Below, piece by piece: positions 15,862 through 25,420 of a DNA stretch of 39,092 nucleotides. The position numbers and the translations under genes were made by a program. Each line of letters begins with the position of its first letter. Position 1 is the stretch's first letter. The stretch covers positions 4,568 to 43,659 of the forward strand of contig DHUL01000021.1 of the NCBI GenBank assembly GCA_002409145.1. The letters are read 5' to 3'. This stretch comes from Bacteroidales bacterium UBA5235 (GTDB taxonomy: Bacteria > Bacteroidota > Bacteroidia > Bacteroidales > VadinHA17). The notes under the pieces were generated by a model that saw only the letters and a list, made by a program, of their open reading frames with translations, was not told the DNA's origin and searched no databases.

Positions 15862-17418
15862 ATGATCATAGCACAGATAACATCAGGGGTTTGTTTTGCC
15901 ATCGGCGGGACGGCCCTTATAGCAGGTTCAGCGTTGTCATTTTACCTCTGGCAACTGTTGCTGCGAACAAGGAGGAAAAAAATAATCTCAGAAGCGGAAG
16001 CAGAAGCCGAGGTGATAAAGAAGGAGAAGATTCTCCAGGCCAAGGAAAGGTTTCTGCAGCTTAAAGCTGAACATGAGAAGGTAATCAATGAGCGTAACAA
16101 CCGCATCAACCAGGCGGAGAACAGGATCAAGCAGAAAGAACTATCCCTTTCACAGAAACTGGAAGAGACGCAGCGCAGGAAGAACGAGGTAGACGCTATC
16201 CGTGACAACCTGACACAACAGATGGAGCTGCTCGACAAGAAATCAGAGGAGGTGTCAAAACTGCACCGGCAGCAGGTGGAACAACTCGAGGCAGTCTCAG
16301 GGCTCTCTGCAGATGATGCCAAGAATCAGCTTATCGATTCACTGAAGGAAGAGGCACGCACCAATGCCATGTCATACATCAATGAGATACTTGATGATGC
16401 AAAGATGACTGCTACCAGGGAGGCCAAGCGCGTTGTACTGATGGCCATTCAGCGTGTTGCAGCAGAGACGGCGATAGAGAATTCGGTCACTGTTTTCCAT
16501 ATAGACTCGGACGAGATCAAAGGCCGCATCATTGGCCGTGAGGGCAGGAATATCAGGGCTCTTGAGGCTGCAACAGGGGTGGAGATAATAGTAGATGACA
16601 CACCTGAGGCTATAGTCCTCTCCGGATTTGATCCCGTCAGGCGCGAGATAGCACGGCTGGCGCTGCATCAGCTGGTAACAGATGGCCGCATACATCCGGC
16701 GCGCATCGAGGAGATTGTTGAGAAGACGCGTAAGCAGGTTGAGGAGGAGATAGTGGAGACGGGCAAACGCACAACAATAGACCTTGGCATACACGGTCTT
16801 CACCCGGAGCTTATCCGGCTGGTGGGTAAGATGAAATACCGCTCATCATACGGGCAGAACCTGCTGCAGCACTCACGTGAAGTTGCCAACCTGGCTTCAA
16901 TTATGGCGGCTGAACTGGGGCTTAACCCGAAACTGGCAAAAAAAGCCGGGCTGCTGCATGACATTGGCAAGGTTCCCGATGACGAGCCGGAACTGCCACA
17001 TGCAGTCCTTGGAATGAAAATAGCAGAAAAATTCAAGGAAAAGCCTGAGGTGATTAACGCCATAGGAGCGCATCACGACGAGACAGAGATGACCACACTC
17101 ATTGCACCCATAGTACAGGTATGTGATGCCATCTCAGGCGCACGTCCCGGCGCACGGCGTGAGGTAATAGAATCATACATAAAAAGGCTTAACGAACTGG
17201 AGTCGGTTGCCCTCTCTTATCCCGGGGTGACAAAGACATACGCAATTCAGGCAGGAAGAGAGCTGAGGGTAATAGTAGGTGCTGACAAGGTGTCTGACCA
17301 GGATACCGAGAACCTCTCATTTGAAATTGCACGAAAGATACAGAACGAGATGACCTATCCGGGTCAGATCAAGATCACCGTAATCAGGGAGACAAGGGCA
17401 GTTAACTACGCCAAATAA
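15862..17418 (+). CDS. rny: Ribonuclease Y
   Basis: 518 residues from the ATG at 15862. An in-frame TTG at 15817 lies inside the 6S RNA closing stem and is rejected. The order is an N-terminal membrane segment (about 1-32), a long charged coiled coil (about 35-190), a KH domain with GRIIGREGRNIRALEAATG, and an HD domain with the HSREVANLA and LLHDIGKV metal motifs followed by AHHDE. RNase Y is a membrane-anchored endoribonuclease that starts mRNA decay. The length matches the family. Its stop codon overlaps the start of the next gene by one base (TAATG), suggesting coupled translation. Confidence 0.95.
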   Translation: MIIAQITSGVCFAIGGTALIAGSALSFYLWQLLLRTRRKKIISEAEAEAEVIKKEKILQAKERFLQLKAEHEKVINERNNRINQAENRIKQKELSLSQKLEETQRRKNEVDAIRDNLTQQMELLDKKSEEVSKLHRQQVEQLEAVSGLSADDAKNQLIDSLKEEARTNAMSYINEILDDAKMTATREAKRVVLMAIQRVAAETAIENSVTVFHIDSDEIKGRIIGREGRNIRALEAATGVEIIVDDTPEAIVLSGFDPVRREIARLALHQLVTDGRIHPARIEEIVEKTRKQVEEEIVETGKRTTIDLGIHGLHPELIRLVGKMKYRSSYGQNLLQHSREVANLASIMAAELGLNPKLAKKAGLLHDIGKVPDDEPELPHAVLGMKIAEKFKEKPEVINAIGAHHDETEMTTLIAPIVQVCDAISGARPGARREVIESYIKRLNELESVALSYPGVTKTYAIQAGRELRVIVGADKVSDQDTENLSFEIARKIQNEMTYPGQIKITVIRETRAVNYAK

Positions 17419-18578
17419 TGAGAAAACTCAAGATCCTTAACATCGTCGGTGCGAGGCCTCAAATCATCAAGGCCTCCGCCATCAGCAGGGCGATAGCGGG
17501 AGAGTTTCCGGGTGAGATTGAGGAGGTGGTCGTTCATACAGGTCAGCATTATGACAGGGAACTCTCTGATGTCTTTTTTGACGAGCTGGAGATTAAGCGG
17601 CCTGATCATAACCTTCAGGTAGGGTCAGGAAGGCACGGGAGACAGACGGGAATGATTATGGAACGCATCGAAGATGTGATCCTCAGTGAGAAACCTGACT
17701 GCGTGGTCATCTACGGTGACACCAATTCCACCCTGGCCGCAGCGCTGGCAGCGGTAAAGCAGCATTTTCCGGTTGTTCATATCGAAGCCGGCATGAGATC
17801 ATTCAACAAGACTATGCCTGAGGAGATCAACCGCATTATGGCTGACCATGCCTCCACACTGCTTATTGCTCCTACCAACGCAGCCTTTAAGAACCTGATG
17901 TCCGAGGGCTTCCGCCCGGAGAATGTGGCTCCGTACTCAATCAACAACCCAAGGGTCTTCCTGACAGGTGACATCATGTATGACAACAGCCTCTTTTACG
18001 CTGACCTGGCTGAGAGAAAAAAACAGGATTTTCTGACAGGTCTGGGCGTAGCCGACAGGAATTTTGTGCTGGTGACTATCCACCGTGATTCAAATACGGA
18101 TGACCCTGAGAGGCTAAGTGCTATATTCAGCACAATAAAAGAGTTGTCAGAGGCGAACTCAATGCCTATGATCATGCCACTGCACCCGAGGACAATGATT
18201 GCGCTGCGTAACCGCGTTCCTGAGCTATATGCAGCAATATCCGATCACCCGTTCCTGAGAGTCATACCTCCGGTCTCTTTCCTCGAGATGATACTGCTTG
18301 AAAAGAGGGCATATCTGATCATTACTGATTCCGGAGGGGTGCAGAAGGAGAGTCATTTCTTCTCACGTCCCTGCATTGTGCTGAGGAAGGAGACAGAATG
18401 GGTGGAGCTTGTCAAAAACGGAACTGTAAAGCTGGCTGATGCCAGTCCGGTTAAAATCAGGGAAGCATGGGACTATTTCGTCACCAACAGCAATACCCTG
18501 CAATACCCGACTTTCTACGGGGACGGAAAGGCTGCAGTAATTATTCTTAAAGAGGTACTTGCGGTTTTCAGGAGCTGA
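17418..18578 (+). CDS. wecB: Non-hydrolysing UDP-GlcNAc 2-epimerase family enzyme
   Basis: 386 residues, in the family range of about 370-390. Motifs in order: VGARPQIIKA, HTGQHYD, VIYGDTNSTLA, HIEAGMRSFN, PEEINRIMAD, TIHRDSN, PLHPRT and TDSGGVQKE. The reaction interconverts UDP-GlcNAc and UDP-ManNAc, or a related UDP-diamino-sugar, for surface polysaccharides. The exact substrate cannot be told; WbpI-type diacetamido-sugar epimerases share the motifs. The start overlaps the rny stop by one base. Its last 11 bases overlap the 3' end of the opposite-strand nucleoside phosphorylase gene. Confidence 0.85.
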   Translation: MRKLKILNIVGARPQIIKASAISRAIAGEFPGEIEEVVVHTGQHYDRELSDVFFDELEIKRPDHNLQVGSGRHGRQTGMIMERIEDVILSEKPDCVVIYGDTNSTLAAALAAVKQHFPVVHIEAGMRSFNKTMPEEINRIMADHASTLLIAPTNAAFKNLMSEGFRPENVAPYSINNPRVFLTGDIMYDNSLFYADLAERKKQDFLTGLGVADRNFVLVTIHRDSNTDDPERLSAIFSTIKELSEANSMPMIMPLHPRTMIALRNRVPELYAAISDHPFLRVIPPVSFLEMILLEKRAYLIITDSGGVQKESHFFSRPCIVLRKETEWVELVKNGTVKLADASPVKIREAWDYFVTNSNTLQYPTFYGDGKAAVIILKEVLAVFRS

Positions 18579-19431
18579 GTCCATCAAGAACCTGTTCAGC
18601 AAGCTTCCTTACTGATGGTTTGTAGTCGGTAAGGAATTCACCTGTCACTCTGTTAGCGATTACCACACAGAGTGTCAGCGCCTTGTGATTAAGGAGCTTT
18701 GACAATCCATAGATGGCTGAGCTCTCCATCTCATAGTTAGTTATTTTCTGCCCTTTGAACCTGAATGAGGTGATATTGTCATTCAGCTCATTGTCAAATG
18801 GCTCAAGTCTGAGCCGGCGGCCCTGGGGCGCATAGAAGCCCGGTGTTGAAATTGTGATTCCTTTTGTGGTTCCCGGAGACAGTTTTTCAAGAAGGCCGGC
18901 GTCAGCATCCACAGCATAAGGGTAGGCAAGAACATCCGGCCATTCGAGGTGGGCAGCCAGTGAGTCAGCCAGTATATGGTCAATGCACCATTCATATCCC
19001 TCGTAAAAATGCAGAACGCCATCAAAGCCCACTGCTTTGGCGGTGGCAATAAAGGAACCCACCGGCAGTTCAGCCTGCAGTCCGCCCGTGGTGCCGATCC
19101 TTACAAATGTCAGGGAACGAGGTTCTTCTATAATCGTACCTGTTGCGAGATCAATATTCACCAGTGCATCAAGCTCGTTGAGTACGATATCAATATTGTC
19201 AGTGCCAATTCCTGATGATATGATGCTGATCTCCGTATCATGGTAGCTGCCGGTGACAGTACAGAACTCCCTGTTGCTTTTGCGGACCCTCACGCTATCA
19301 AGCATTTCAGCAATCATCTCAACTCTTCCCGGGTCTCCGACTATGATTATTTTATCGGCTATGTCTCCGGGAAGAAGATGGAGGTGAAACAACGAGCCGT
19401 CAGGATTGATTATAAGTTCTGTTCTTTTCAT
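18568..19431 (-). CDS. Uridine phosphorylase-like nucleoside phosphorylase
   Basis: 287 residues of the PNP/UDP phosphorylase family. The N-terminal block is DIADKIIIVGDPGRVEMIA, with the phosphate-binding GDPGR. SSGIGTDNIDIVLNEL and FVRIGTTGGLQ follow. Near the C-terminus is NYEMESSAIYGL, holding the Glu-Met-Glu that binds ribose. It is expected to split a nucleoside with phosphate to base and ribose 1-phosphate in the cytoplasm. The overall pattern fits uridine phosphorylase better than purine phosphorylase, but the base preference is not certain. It is convergent with wecB with an 11-base overlap, so neither gene has room for a classical terminator outside the other. Confidence 0.85.
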   Translation of the reverse strand: MKRTELIINPDGSLFHLHLLPGDIADKIIIVGDPGRVEMIAEMLDSVRVRKSNREFCTVTGSYHDTEISIISSGIGTDNIDIVLNELDALVNIDLATGTIIEEPRSLTFVRIGTTGGLQAELPVGSFIATAKAVGFDGVLHFYEGYEWCIDHILADSLAAHLEWPDVLAYPYAVDADAGLLEKLSPGTTKGITISTPGFYAPQGRRLRLEPFDNELNDNITSFRFKGQKITNYEMESSAIYGLSKLLNHKALTLCVVIANRVTGEFLTDYKPSVRKLAEQVLDGLSS

Positions 19432-19557
19432 TGTACGATTTATAAGCCGCTAAAATACAAAAAATGTCAACTTCTGATCATCCGGAAGCAAGATGTGCGC
19501 ATGCAGTTAATTATTGTTAATATGACAAATGCATCATTAGAGTTTGTGGCAGGGATT

Positions 19558-19565
19558 TATCTTTG
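19558..19565 (+). promoter_or_regulatory. -7 element of the DUF5916 gene promoter
   Basis: TATCTTTG matches TAnnTTTG exactly, 24 bases before the ATG at 19590. The -33 half is poor. Confidence 0.5.
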
Positions 19566-19589
19566 CCGTGATAACCCAACCTCACAGAA

Positions 19590-22091
19590 ATGCATTTTTC
19601 CCAGGTGATAAACAAAACCGGCAGGCTTGTTTTTCCGGTATTTATTTCCATCATTCTGAATCTGAACACTGTCAGCGGAGCCTCCCAGGAAAAGAAGCGG
19701 GCCGAGGCTTTACGCACCTCAGAGACAATTCAGATTGACGGTAAACTTGACGAAGTGTCATGGCAGGGGGCTTCACCCGCCAGGGATTTTATTATATACA
19801 ACCCGCATAACGGATTGCCTTCGGGTTACAGAACCGAGGTGAGGTTGTTGTATGATGATGATGCGCTTTATATCGGGGCCACAATGTATGATAGTCATCC
19901 AGACAGCATTTTCACCCAGCTGGGTCAGAGGGATGACGGTGAGATCAATGCAGACCATTTCTGGATTGAGATTTCGCCTTTTAATGACGGACTGAATGGA
20001 GAGATGTTCAAGGTCTCAGCTTCCAACGTACAGATTGATAATAAGATGACCACAACAGAAAGCTGGGATCACCAGGATACCTGGGATGCGGTATGGGACA
20101 GCCGGACCAGGATAAGTGAAGAGGGGTGGATTGCAGAATTGAAGATTCCCTATTCAGCTTTGCGGTTCCCGAGGTCAGCCTCGCAGCTTTGGGGCATCAA
20201 CTTCTGGCGTGAAGTGCGCCGCACCAGGGAGACATCCTCGTGGAATTTCGTCACGAAGGAGTTCGGGTCATCCATTGCACACATGGGTGAACTGGCAGGC
20301 ATACGCGATGTAAAGCCGCCACTGAGGCTGTCACTTGTGCCATATGTGTCCGGGTATCTTGAGCATGTGACCGACGAACCGGGCCTGGGAACCTCTTACA
20401 ACGGAGGGCTCGATCTTAAGGTCGGCCTGACTGAGAGCTTCACGCTCGATGCGACCCTTATCCCCGATTTCGGACAGGTGCAGTCTGATGACCAGGTGCT
20501 TAACCTGTCTCCCTATGAGGTTAAGTACAATGAAAAAAGGCCCTTCTTCATGGAAGGAACGGAGCTCTTCAACAAGGGAGATATCTTTTACTCCCGGCGG
20601 ATAGGCGGAACACCTCATCTGATCAGGGATGTATACAACATGGTGGAAGAGGAGGAGGAGGTAATCCGCAATCCGGCAGAAGTGAGCCTGATCAATGCCA
20701 CCAAGATATCTGGAAGAACAAGCAGCGGCCTGGGCATAGGTATCTTCAACGCGGTGACCAGCAGTACCTGGGCCGAGGTGGAGAACATACTTACCGGGGA
20801 AACCAGGCATGTCATGACGGAGCCATTGACCAACTACAATATGCTGGTCCTCGACCAAACCCTGAAGAACGACTCTTACGTGAGTGTCATGAACACCAGC
20901 GTGATCAGGGCAGGGGAGAAGAATGAATATTCCTATACTGCCAACGTGTCGGGGTTTGAGGCTCTGGTCAAGACTGCTGACAGGCTTTGGTCAGCCTCCG
21001 CCGGTGCTGTGCTGAGCCAGAAATATTACTCCGTTGAACCCACTGCACTTGGTCATTCACTTAACTTCAATGCAGGCAGGACAGGAGGTAAGTTCCGGAC
21101 TGACTATAACCTCTCACTGCTGAGTGACACCTATGATCCGAATGACATGGGTTACCTCAGGAACAATAATGAAATAGACCACTCGGTTGACTTCTCGTAC
21201 AATACCTTTGAACCCTTTGGCAACATTATGACAACCCGTACCTCGCTCGATTTCAGTTACGGCCAGCTTTACAAGCCAAGAGAATTCACAACAGCAAGCG
21301 TATCCCTTGATGCAATGCTCCTGTTTATGAACTACTGGTCCCTGTCAATGGAGCTTGAACTGACGCCATGGGGTGAAGACGACTATTTTGAACCCCGGAC
21401 GCGTGACATGTCAATGTTCTATCACCGGCCTGCGGCTTTCGGGGCCGAATTTCGCGGTGATACAGACAAAAGCAAGAGGTTTTACATCGAGGGAAATGCT
21501 GAATACATGAAAACCCGGTCAGACTACGGCCAGCACGGTTACATGTGGGCACTCCAGCCTGAATTCAAAGCCAGCAGGCGTTTTTCCTTCAGCTACTCTC
21601 TCTCTGTTGAAAACATGTTTAATGATATCGGGTTTGTGCCGGGTAATGCTGGTGAGGGAATCACATTCGGGAAACGTGATGTCACAACCATAACCAATAC
21701 TCTTTCCGGCGCCTTCATCTTCACATCGAGTTCATACCTTACTCTGAGGGGAAGGCACTACTGGTCAAGAGCCGATTATGACGGCGATTATTTTACGCTG
21801 CAGCCTGACGGCAGTCTTATTGACCGCATCTATTCCACTCCCCTGAACAACAGTGATGTTAATACCAATTTCCTTAATATTGATATGGTATATACCTGGC
21901 GGTTTGCACCGGGAAGTGAACTTTCACTTGTGTGGAAGAACTCAATCTGGTCAGAAGGTGACATTATCATCCGGAACGGGCTCGACAATTTCAGCGATCT
22001 CCTCTCTATGCCGCAGACAAACAGCCTTTCATTGAAAATTTTATATTACCTTGACTACCAGAATTTCAGGAAACTATTTAAGTCAAAGTAA
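19590..22091 (+). CDS. DUF5916 family protein with CBM9-like N-terminal domain
   Basis: 833 residues. A signal peptide covers about residues 1-32. Residues about 45-220 form a CBM9-like sandwich (IQIDGKLDEVSWQGA, LYDDDALYIGATMYDS, WIAELKIPYSALRFP). The remainder is the DUF5916 region (TLIPDFGQVQSDDQVLNLSPYEV, NEKRPFFMEGTELFN), with alternating patterns expected of an outer-membrane beta-barrel. Its function is unknown; an envelope location is likely. It has its own promoter element and is followed after 12 bases by a DUF4293 membrane protein gene. Confidence 0.82.
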   Translation: MHFSQVINKTGRLVFPVFISIILNLNTVSGASQEKKRAEALRTSETIQIDGKLDEVSWQGASPARDFIIYNPHNGLPSGYRTEVRLLYDDDALYIGATMYDSHPDSIFTQLGQRDDGEINADHFWIEISPFNDGLNGEMFKVSASNVQIDNKMTTTESWDHQDTWDAVWDSRTRISEEGWIAELKIPYSALRFPRSASQLWGINFWREVRRTRETSSWNFVTKEFGSSIAHMGELAGIRDVKPPLRLSLVPYVSGYLEHVTDEPGLGTSYNGGLDLKVGLTESFTLDATLIPDFGQVQSDDQVLNLSPYEVKYNEKRPFFMEGTELFNKGDIFYSRRIGGTPHLIRDVYNMVEEEEEVIRNPAEVSLINATKISGRTSSGLGIGIFNAVTSSTWAEVENILTGETRHVMTEPLTNYNMLVLDQTLKNDSYVSVMNTSVIRAGEKNEYSYTANVSGFEALVKTADRLWSASAGAVLSQKYYSVEPTALGHSLNFNAGRTGGKFRTDYNLSLLSDTYDPNDMGYLRNNNEIDHSVDFSYNTFEPFGNIMTTRTSLDFSYGQLYKPREFTTASVSLDAMLLFMNYWSLSMELELTPWGEDDYFEPRTRDMSMFYHRPAAFGAEFRGDTDKSKRFYIEGNAEYMKTRSDYGQHGYMWALQPEFKASRRFSFSYSLSVENMFNDIGFVPGNAGEGITFGKRDVTTITNTLSGAFIFTSSSYLTLRGRHYWSRADYDGDYFTLQPDGSLIDRIYSTPLNNSDVNTNFLNIDMVYTWRFAPGSELSLVWKNSIWSEGDIIIRNGLDNFSDLLSMPQTNSLSLKILYYLDYQNFRKLFKSK

Positions 22092-22103
22092 TTAATATCC
22101 AAA

Positions 22104-22559
22104 ATGATACAAAGAATACAGACATTGTTTCTACTGGCTGTGGCACTACTGTCGGGGCTGATGCTCAGCGGCGACCTGATCCAGCTGACGGCCGGAAGCG
22201 GCACAATATTCAGCATAAGCTTCCCGGGCATGGAAAACAATGAAGGGGAGGTGATACAAAGGCTGTGGCCGATGACAATAATACTTGCAGTTGTCCCTCT
22301 CCTTGCATTTATTGCTGTTTTTCTGTACAAGAAGAGATCTCTGCAGATGAGGTTAACAATGCTGGTTCTCCTGCTTTCGCTCGGAACCCTGATATTGGGT
22401 GCCTTTTACGTTATAATGCTTGACCGGAAAATAGATGTGAATATCATCTGGAAGGTTAAGGTGCTCTTTCCGCTCATATCTGCCATCCTTGCGTGGCTCG
22501 CCTATCGCGCTATCCTGAAGGACGAAGTCAGGATAAGGTCATATGACCGCCTCAGATGA
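22104..22559 (+). CDS. DUF4293 family membrane protein
   Basis: 151 residues with four predicted membrane helices, at about residues 8-28, 55-74, 85-105 and 118-137. The start MIQRIQTLFLLAVALLSG is the standard opening of Bacteroidota DUF4293 proteins. No function is known. It probably shares a transcript with the DUF5916 gene 12 bases upstream. Its 3' end overlaps the pyrI gene on the other strand by 8 bases. Confidence 0.82.
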   Translation: MIQRIQTLFLLAVALLSGLMLSGDLIQLTAGSGTIFSISFPGMENNEGEVIQRLWPMTIILAVVPLLAFIAVFLYKKRSLQMRLTMLVLLLSLGTLILGAFYVIMLDRKIDVNIIWKVKVLFPLISAILAWLAYRAILKDEVRIRSYDRLR

Positions 22560-23019
22560 TCTCCAGCCTTTCCTGGTCAGTGATCTTCTCGCAGTAAAGG
22601 CATTTCAGCGCAACCGGTTTCTTTGATACCACCCTGAAGCGTGTGGTCACTTTTTCGAAGTTGGTGATGCACTTCGGATTCATGCATTTGGCTATGGCAT
22701 TGATGGTGTCAGGTACCTCTACAACCCGCTTTTCTATCACCTTGTAGTCCCGGATAATATTCAGCTTTGCATTTGGAGCCACCAGGGCGATCCTGTTAAT
22801 GTCATCATCCTCGAAGAACTTTCCGGCAATTTTTATAATTGCCTTTTTACCGTCGGTTTTACTTTCAAGGTTAGTACCAAAAGTTATCTGGTTCTGAATA
22901 CGGTCGAGACGAAGGATTTTTATTACCTTGAAAAGAGTACTGGCAGGGATGTGATCTATCACTGTTCCGCTTTCAATAGCGCTGACCAGCAACTGCTTCG
23001 GATCATTAACATTTTTCAT
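22552..23019 (-). CDS. pyrI: Aspartate carbamoyltransferase regulatory subunit
   Basis: 155 residues, the normal size. The N-terminal allosteric domain has VSAIESGTVIDHIPAS and LNIIRDYKVIEK. The C-terminal zinc domain has four Cys in CMNPKC (112, 117) and CLYC (140, 143). PyrI binds nucleotides and joins PyrB in the classical 6+6 holoenzyme, giving feedback control of pyrimidine synthesis. It lies 6 bases downstream of pyrB in one operon. Confidence 0.95.
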   Translation of the reverse strand: MKNVNDPKQLLVSAIESGTVIDHIPASTLFKVIKILRLDRIQNQITFGTNLESKTDGKKAIIKIAGKFFEDDDINRIALVAPNAKLNIIRDYKVIEKRVVEVPDTINAIAKCMNPKCITNFEKVTTRFRVVSKKPVALKCLYCEKITDQERLEII

Positions 23020-23025
23020 GGTTCC

Positions 23026-23934
23026 TTATTTTAATCCAAGTAATGTACAGATGATTGCCTGCCTGGTGTAAACACCGTTCAGGGCCTGTTCAAAATAGTA
23101 CGCCTTCGCATTTGCGTCAACATCAGTGCTTATCTCGTTTACCCGCGGAAGCGGATGCAGGATCTTCATACCGGGTTTGGTATCTGACAGCATATGATCA
23201 TGCAAGACATAGGCATTCTTTACCTTTTCATACTCCATCGGGTCAGAGAAACGCTCCCGCTGGACACGAGTCATATAGATTATGTCAGCCATGTTAATGA
23301 CCTCGTTCAGGTCAGGTGTCTCATAGTAATCAAGACCCAGGTTCCTCAGGTATAGTTTGTATTCGTCAGGCATCATCAGTTCTTCCGGCGCAACAAAATT
23401 GAACGATGTCTTCCACCGTGACATCGCCATCAGCAGGGAGTGAACTGTCCGGCCATACTTCAGGTCTCCAACCAGGCAAATATTCAGATTGTCAAGTGTG
23501 CCCTGCGTCTTCAGGATCGAGTAGAGATCAAGCAGAGTCTGTGTGGGATGCTGGTTGGCCCCGTCGCCTGCATTGATGACCGGCACCGTCGATATCTCAC
23601 TTGCATAGCGCGCACTTCCTTCAATGGGATGACGCATGACAATCAGATCAACGTAATTGTTGACGGTCCTTATGGTGTCATTCAGTGTCTCACCTTTGGT
23701 AACGCTTGAGCTGGCTGAGTCAGTGAATCCTATCACTTTTCCCCCAAGCTTGTTGACTGCGCTTTCGAAACTGAGACGTGTGCGGGTAGAGGGCTCAAAG
23801 AAGAGCGTTGCCACAACCTTGCCCCGGAGAATATCCTGAACAGGATTCTCCTCAAATTCCGCGGCAAGACTGAGAATCTTTGTGATCTCCCCGGTGGTCA
23901 GATCATCAATTGAGACTAAGCTTCTGGGTTTCAT
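23026..23934 (-). CDS. pyrB: Aspartate carbamoyltransferase catalytic subunit
   Basis: 302 residues from the ATG at 23934. A longer frame reaches a TTG at 23967, but that falls in the promoter and is not family-like. The carbamoyl-phosphate motif FFEPSTRTRLSFE is present, as are HPTQTLLDLYSI, the MTRVQRERF loop and HPLPRVNEI. The enzyme makes carbamoyl-aspartate, the committed step of UMP synthesis, in the cytoplasm. It is co-transcribed with pyrI, so the organism has the allosteric form of the enzyme. Confidence 0.96.
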   Translation of the reverse strand: MKPRSLVSIDDLTTGEITKILSLAAEFEENPVQDILRGKVVATLFFEPSTRTRLSFESAVNKLGGKVIGFTDSASSSVTKGETLNDTIRTVNNYVDLIVMRHPIEGSARYASEISTVPVINAGDGANQHPTQTLLDLYSILKTQGTLDNLNICLVGDLKYGRTVHSLLMAMSRWKTSFNFVAPEELMMPDEYKLYLRNLGLDYYETPDLNEVINMADIIYMTRVQRERFSDPMEYEKVKNAYVLHDHMLSDTKPGMKILHPLPRVNEISTDVDANAKAYYFEQALNGVYTRQAIICTLLGLK

Positions 23935-23964
23935 TATTTTATGTTTTATATGCCTGAACTCTGG

Positions 23965-23972
23965 CAAAGTTA
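23965..23972 (-). promoter_or_regulatory. -7 element of the pyrBI promoter
   Basis: TAACTTTG on the minus strand matches TAnnTTTG exactly, 30 bases before the pyrB ATG. An upstream TTG is only 15 bases away, short of the usual spacing. No attenuator-like hairpin fits in the leader. Confidence 0.5.
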
Positions 23973-24028
23973 TTACAACTGCTTCTGCAATATTCTGCCT
24001 GTTTAAAACTATTTAAAAAATAGCCCGC

Positions 24029-24646
24029 CTATTCTGTTGTGAGCCATTTTATCCGGAGTCCGTTGATCTTATTCAGCCTGCCCGTCACATGGTCAGCCCT
24101 GGAAGCCCTGAATAAGATCTCCACTGTAACGTCAGTGCCACTGTACCGGTGTTCCGACTGGCTGCATGATTCATCCCTGAACACTTTCATCACATCATTC
24201 ATTGAGGTGTATGGGAAGGAGACAGCCCATCTTTCCATCAGGTGTTTCTCTACCACCGTTGCCTTCCCAAGCGCATCGGCAGCAGCACTCCGGTATGCGT
24301 TTATCAGCCCGCCAACACCCAGAAGGGTTCCTCCGAAGTACCTGATTACCACAATCATGACATTCGTCAGTTCATGGGCATTTATCTGTGCAAGGATTGG
24401 TCTGCCGGCAGTACCAGATGGCTCTCCGTCGTCACTTACGCGCCATGCCTGCCGGTCAGGCCCCAGTACCCATGCGAAGCAGTGATGCCTCGCGTCATGG
24501 AATTCCTTTCTCAGCTCTGCCAGCCTGGCTTTTATCTCCTCCTGGGAGGTCACAGGGACAGCTAATGCAATGAACCTGCTGCCACGGTCCTTGTAGAGCC
24601 CCTGAGATTCTCCCTCTACTGTCTTATATGTATCCGAGAAGAGCAT
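24029..24646 (-). CDS. YigZ/IMPACT family protein
   Basis: 205 residues from the ATG at 24646. The frame is open further upstream, but that part lies inside the permease gene and does not resemble the family. The N-terminal domain has DRGSRFIALAVPV, the ARHHCFAWVLG block and SDDGEPSGTAGRPIL, then VVIRYFGGTLLGVGGLINAY. A C-terminal EF-G domain IV-like part follows. The biochemical role of bacterial YigZ is not settled; eukaryotic IMPACT regulates translation through GCN1. It is the third gene of the operon, 23 bases after the TauE/SafE permease gene. Confidence 0.9.
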   Translation of the reverse strand: MLFSDTYKTVEGESQGLYKDRGSRFIALAVPVTSQEEIKARLAELRKEFHDARHHCFAWVLGPDRQAWRVSDDGEPSGTAGRPILAQINAHELTNVMIVVIRYFGGTLLGVGGLINAYRSAAADALGKATVVEKHLMERWAVSFPYTSMNDVMKVFRDESCSQSEHRYSGTDVTVEILFRASRADHVTGRLNKINGLRIKWLTTE

Positions 24647-24669
24647 ATTGTCTGTGGATCCGGAATAGT

Positions 24670-25419
24670 TTAAATTGTAACAAATGTCTTTGCTCCCTTG
24701 TATAGTGTAATTATACCCATGATTATCAGTACTATATAGACTACATTGGTGAACGTTTTCTGGCTTATTCGTGAGACGAGGATATCGCCTGTACGGAGGC
24801 CGGCAATCAGGGCCGGTACAGAACATAATGCCAGCAATGCTGTCTCCGGGTGGACGAGCCCTGATATCAGGTAGAACAGCAGTGCATATGAAACTGCAAA
24901 GAGGATGAAGACAGAGATTACCGCGTTGAACTTTTCCTTAGGTGTCTTCATGGCAGAGAGGATGATAGCCACCGGGGGGCCTGTTATACCTGTCGCCCCT
25001 GCGAGGAGACCGCCGAAAAGACCGCTAAATGTCATGGCTGAGGCATCGGAGCTTATCCTGAAGTTAAATCCCCGGGCAAGGGCAAGAACAATGATTATTA
25101 TCAGCAGTCCCCACCCGATTTGAATATATGCCGGGTTGATATATTTAAGGATAAGTGTTCCGGCAGCAACACCGATGCCTGTGAACAGCGCCATTCTTCC
25201 CAGGGGTTGTTCCCTGACCAGTTCCCTGGACCGGCGGTAGTAGATCAGGGAGAAGATCATGTTTATAATAGCAATGAAGACGGCAGTATCAGTGACTGGA
25301 ATAATGAACTGTATCAGCGGTACTGCTACCAGTGCCAGTCCGAAGCCGGTGAAACCCCTGACAATTGAAGCTGTGAAAATTATTGCCGAGAGGGCGATGA
25401 TATTTCCGGTAGTGAGCAT
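24670..25419 (-). CDS. TauE/SafE family membrane permease
   Basis: 249 residues from the ATG at 25419, one base after the stop codon of the upstream gene. It has about eight hydrophobic segments. Family marks are GFTGFGLALVAVPL in the first repeat and FGGLLAGATGITGPPVAI in the second, the typical internal duplication. Family knowledge: these proteins export or import sulphur-containing organic anions such as sulphite or sulphoacetate; the substrate here is unknown. Longer in-frame starts lie inside the upstream gene and are not used. Confidence 0.85.
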   Translation of the reverse strand: MLTTGNIIALSAIIFTASIVRGFTGFGLALVAVPLIQFIIPVTDTAVFIAIINMIFSLIYYRRSRELVREQPLGRMALFTGIGVAAGTLILKYINPAYIQIGWGLLIIIIVLALARGFNFRISSDASAMTFSGLFGGLLAGATGITGPPVAIILSAMKTPKEKFNAVISVFILFAVSYALLFYLISGLVHPETALLALCSVPALIAGLRTGDILVSRISQKTFTNVVYIVLIIMGIITLYKGAKTFVTI

Positions 25420-25420
25420 C

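Noticed and set aside
19240..19608. Plus-strand frame of 122 codons across the phosphorylase start
   Set aside because: It is antisense to the phosphorylase N-terminus and covers the promoter of the DUF5916 gene; no conserved pattern is seen.
24647..24826. N-terminal extension of the YigZ protein
   Set aside because: The extension lies wholly inside the TauE/SafE gene and has no family similarity; the ATG at 24646 gives the standard start.
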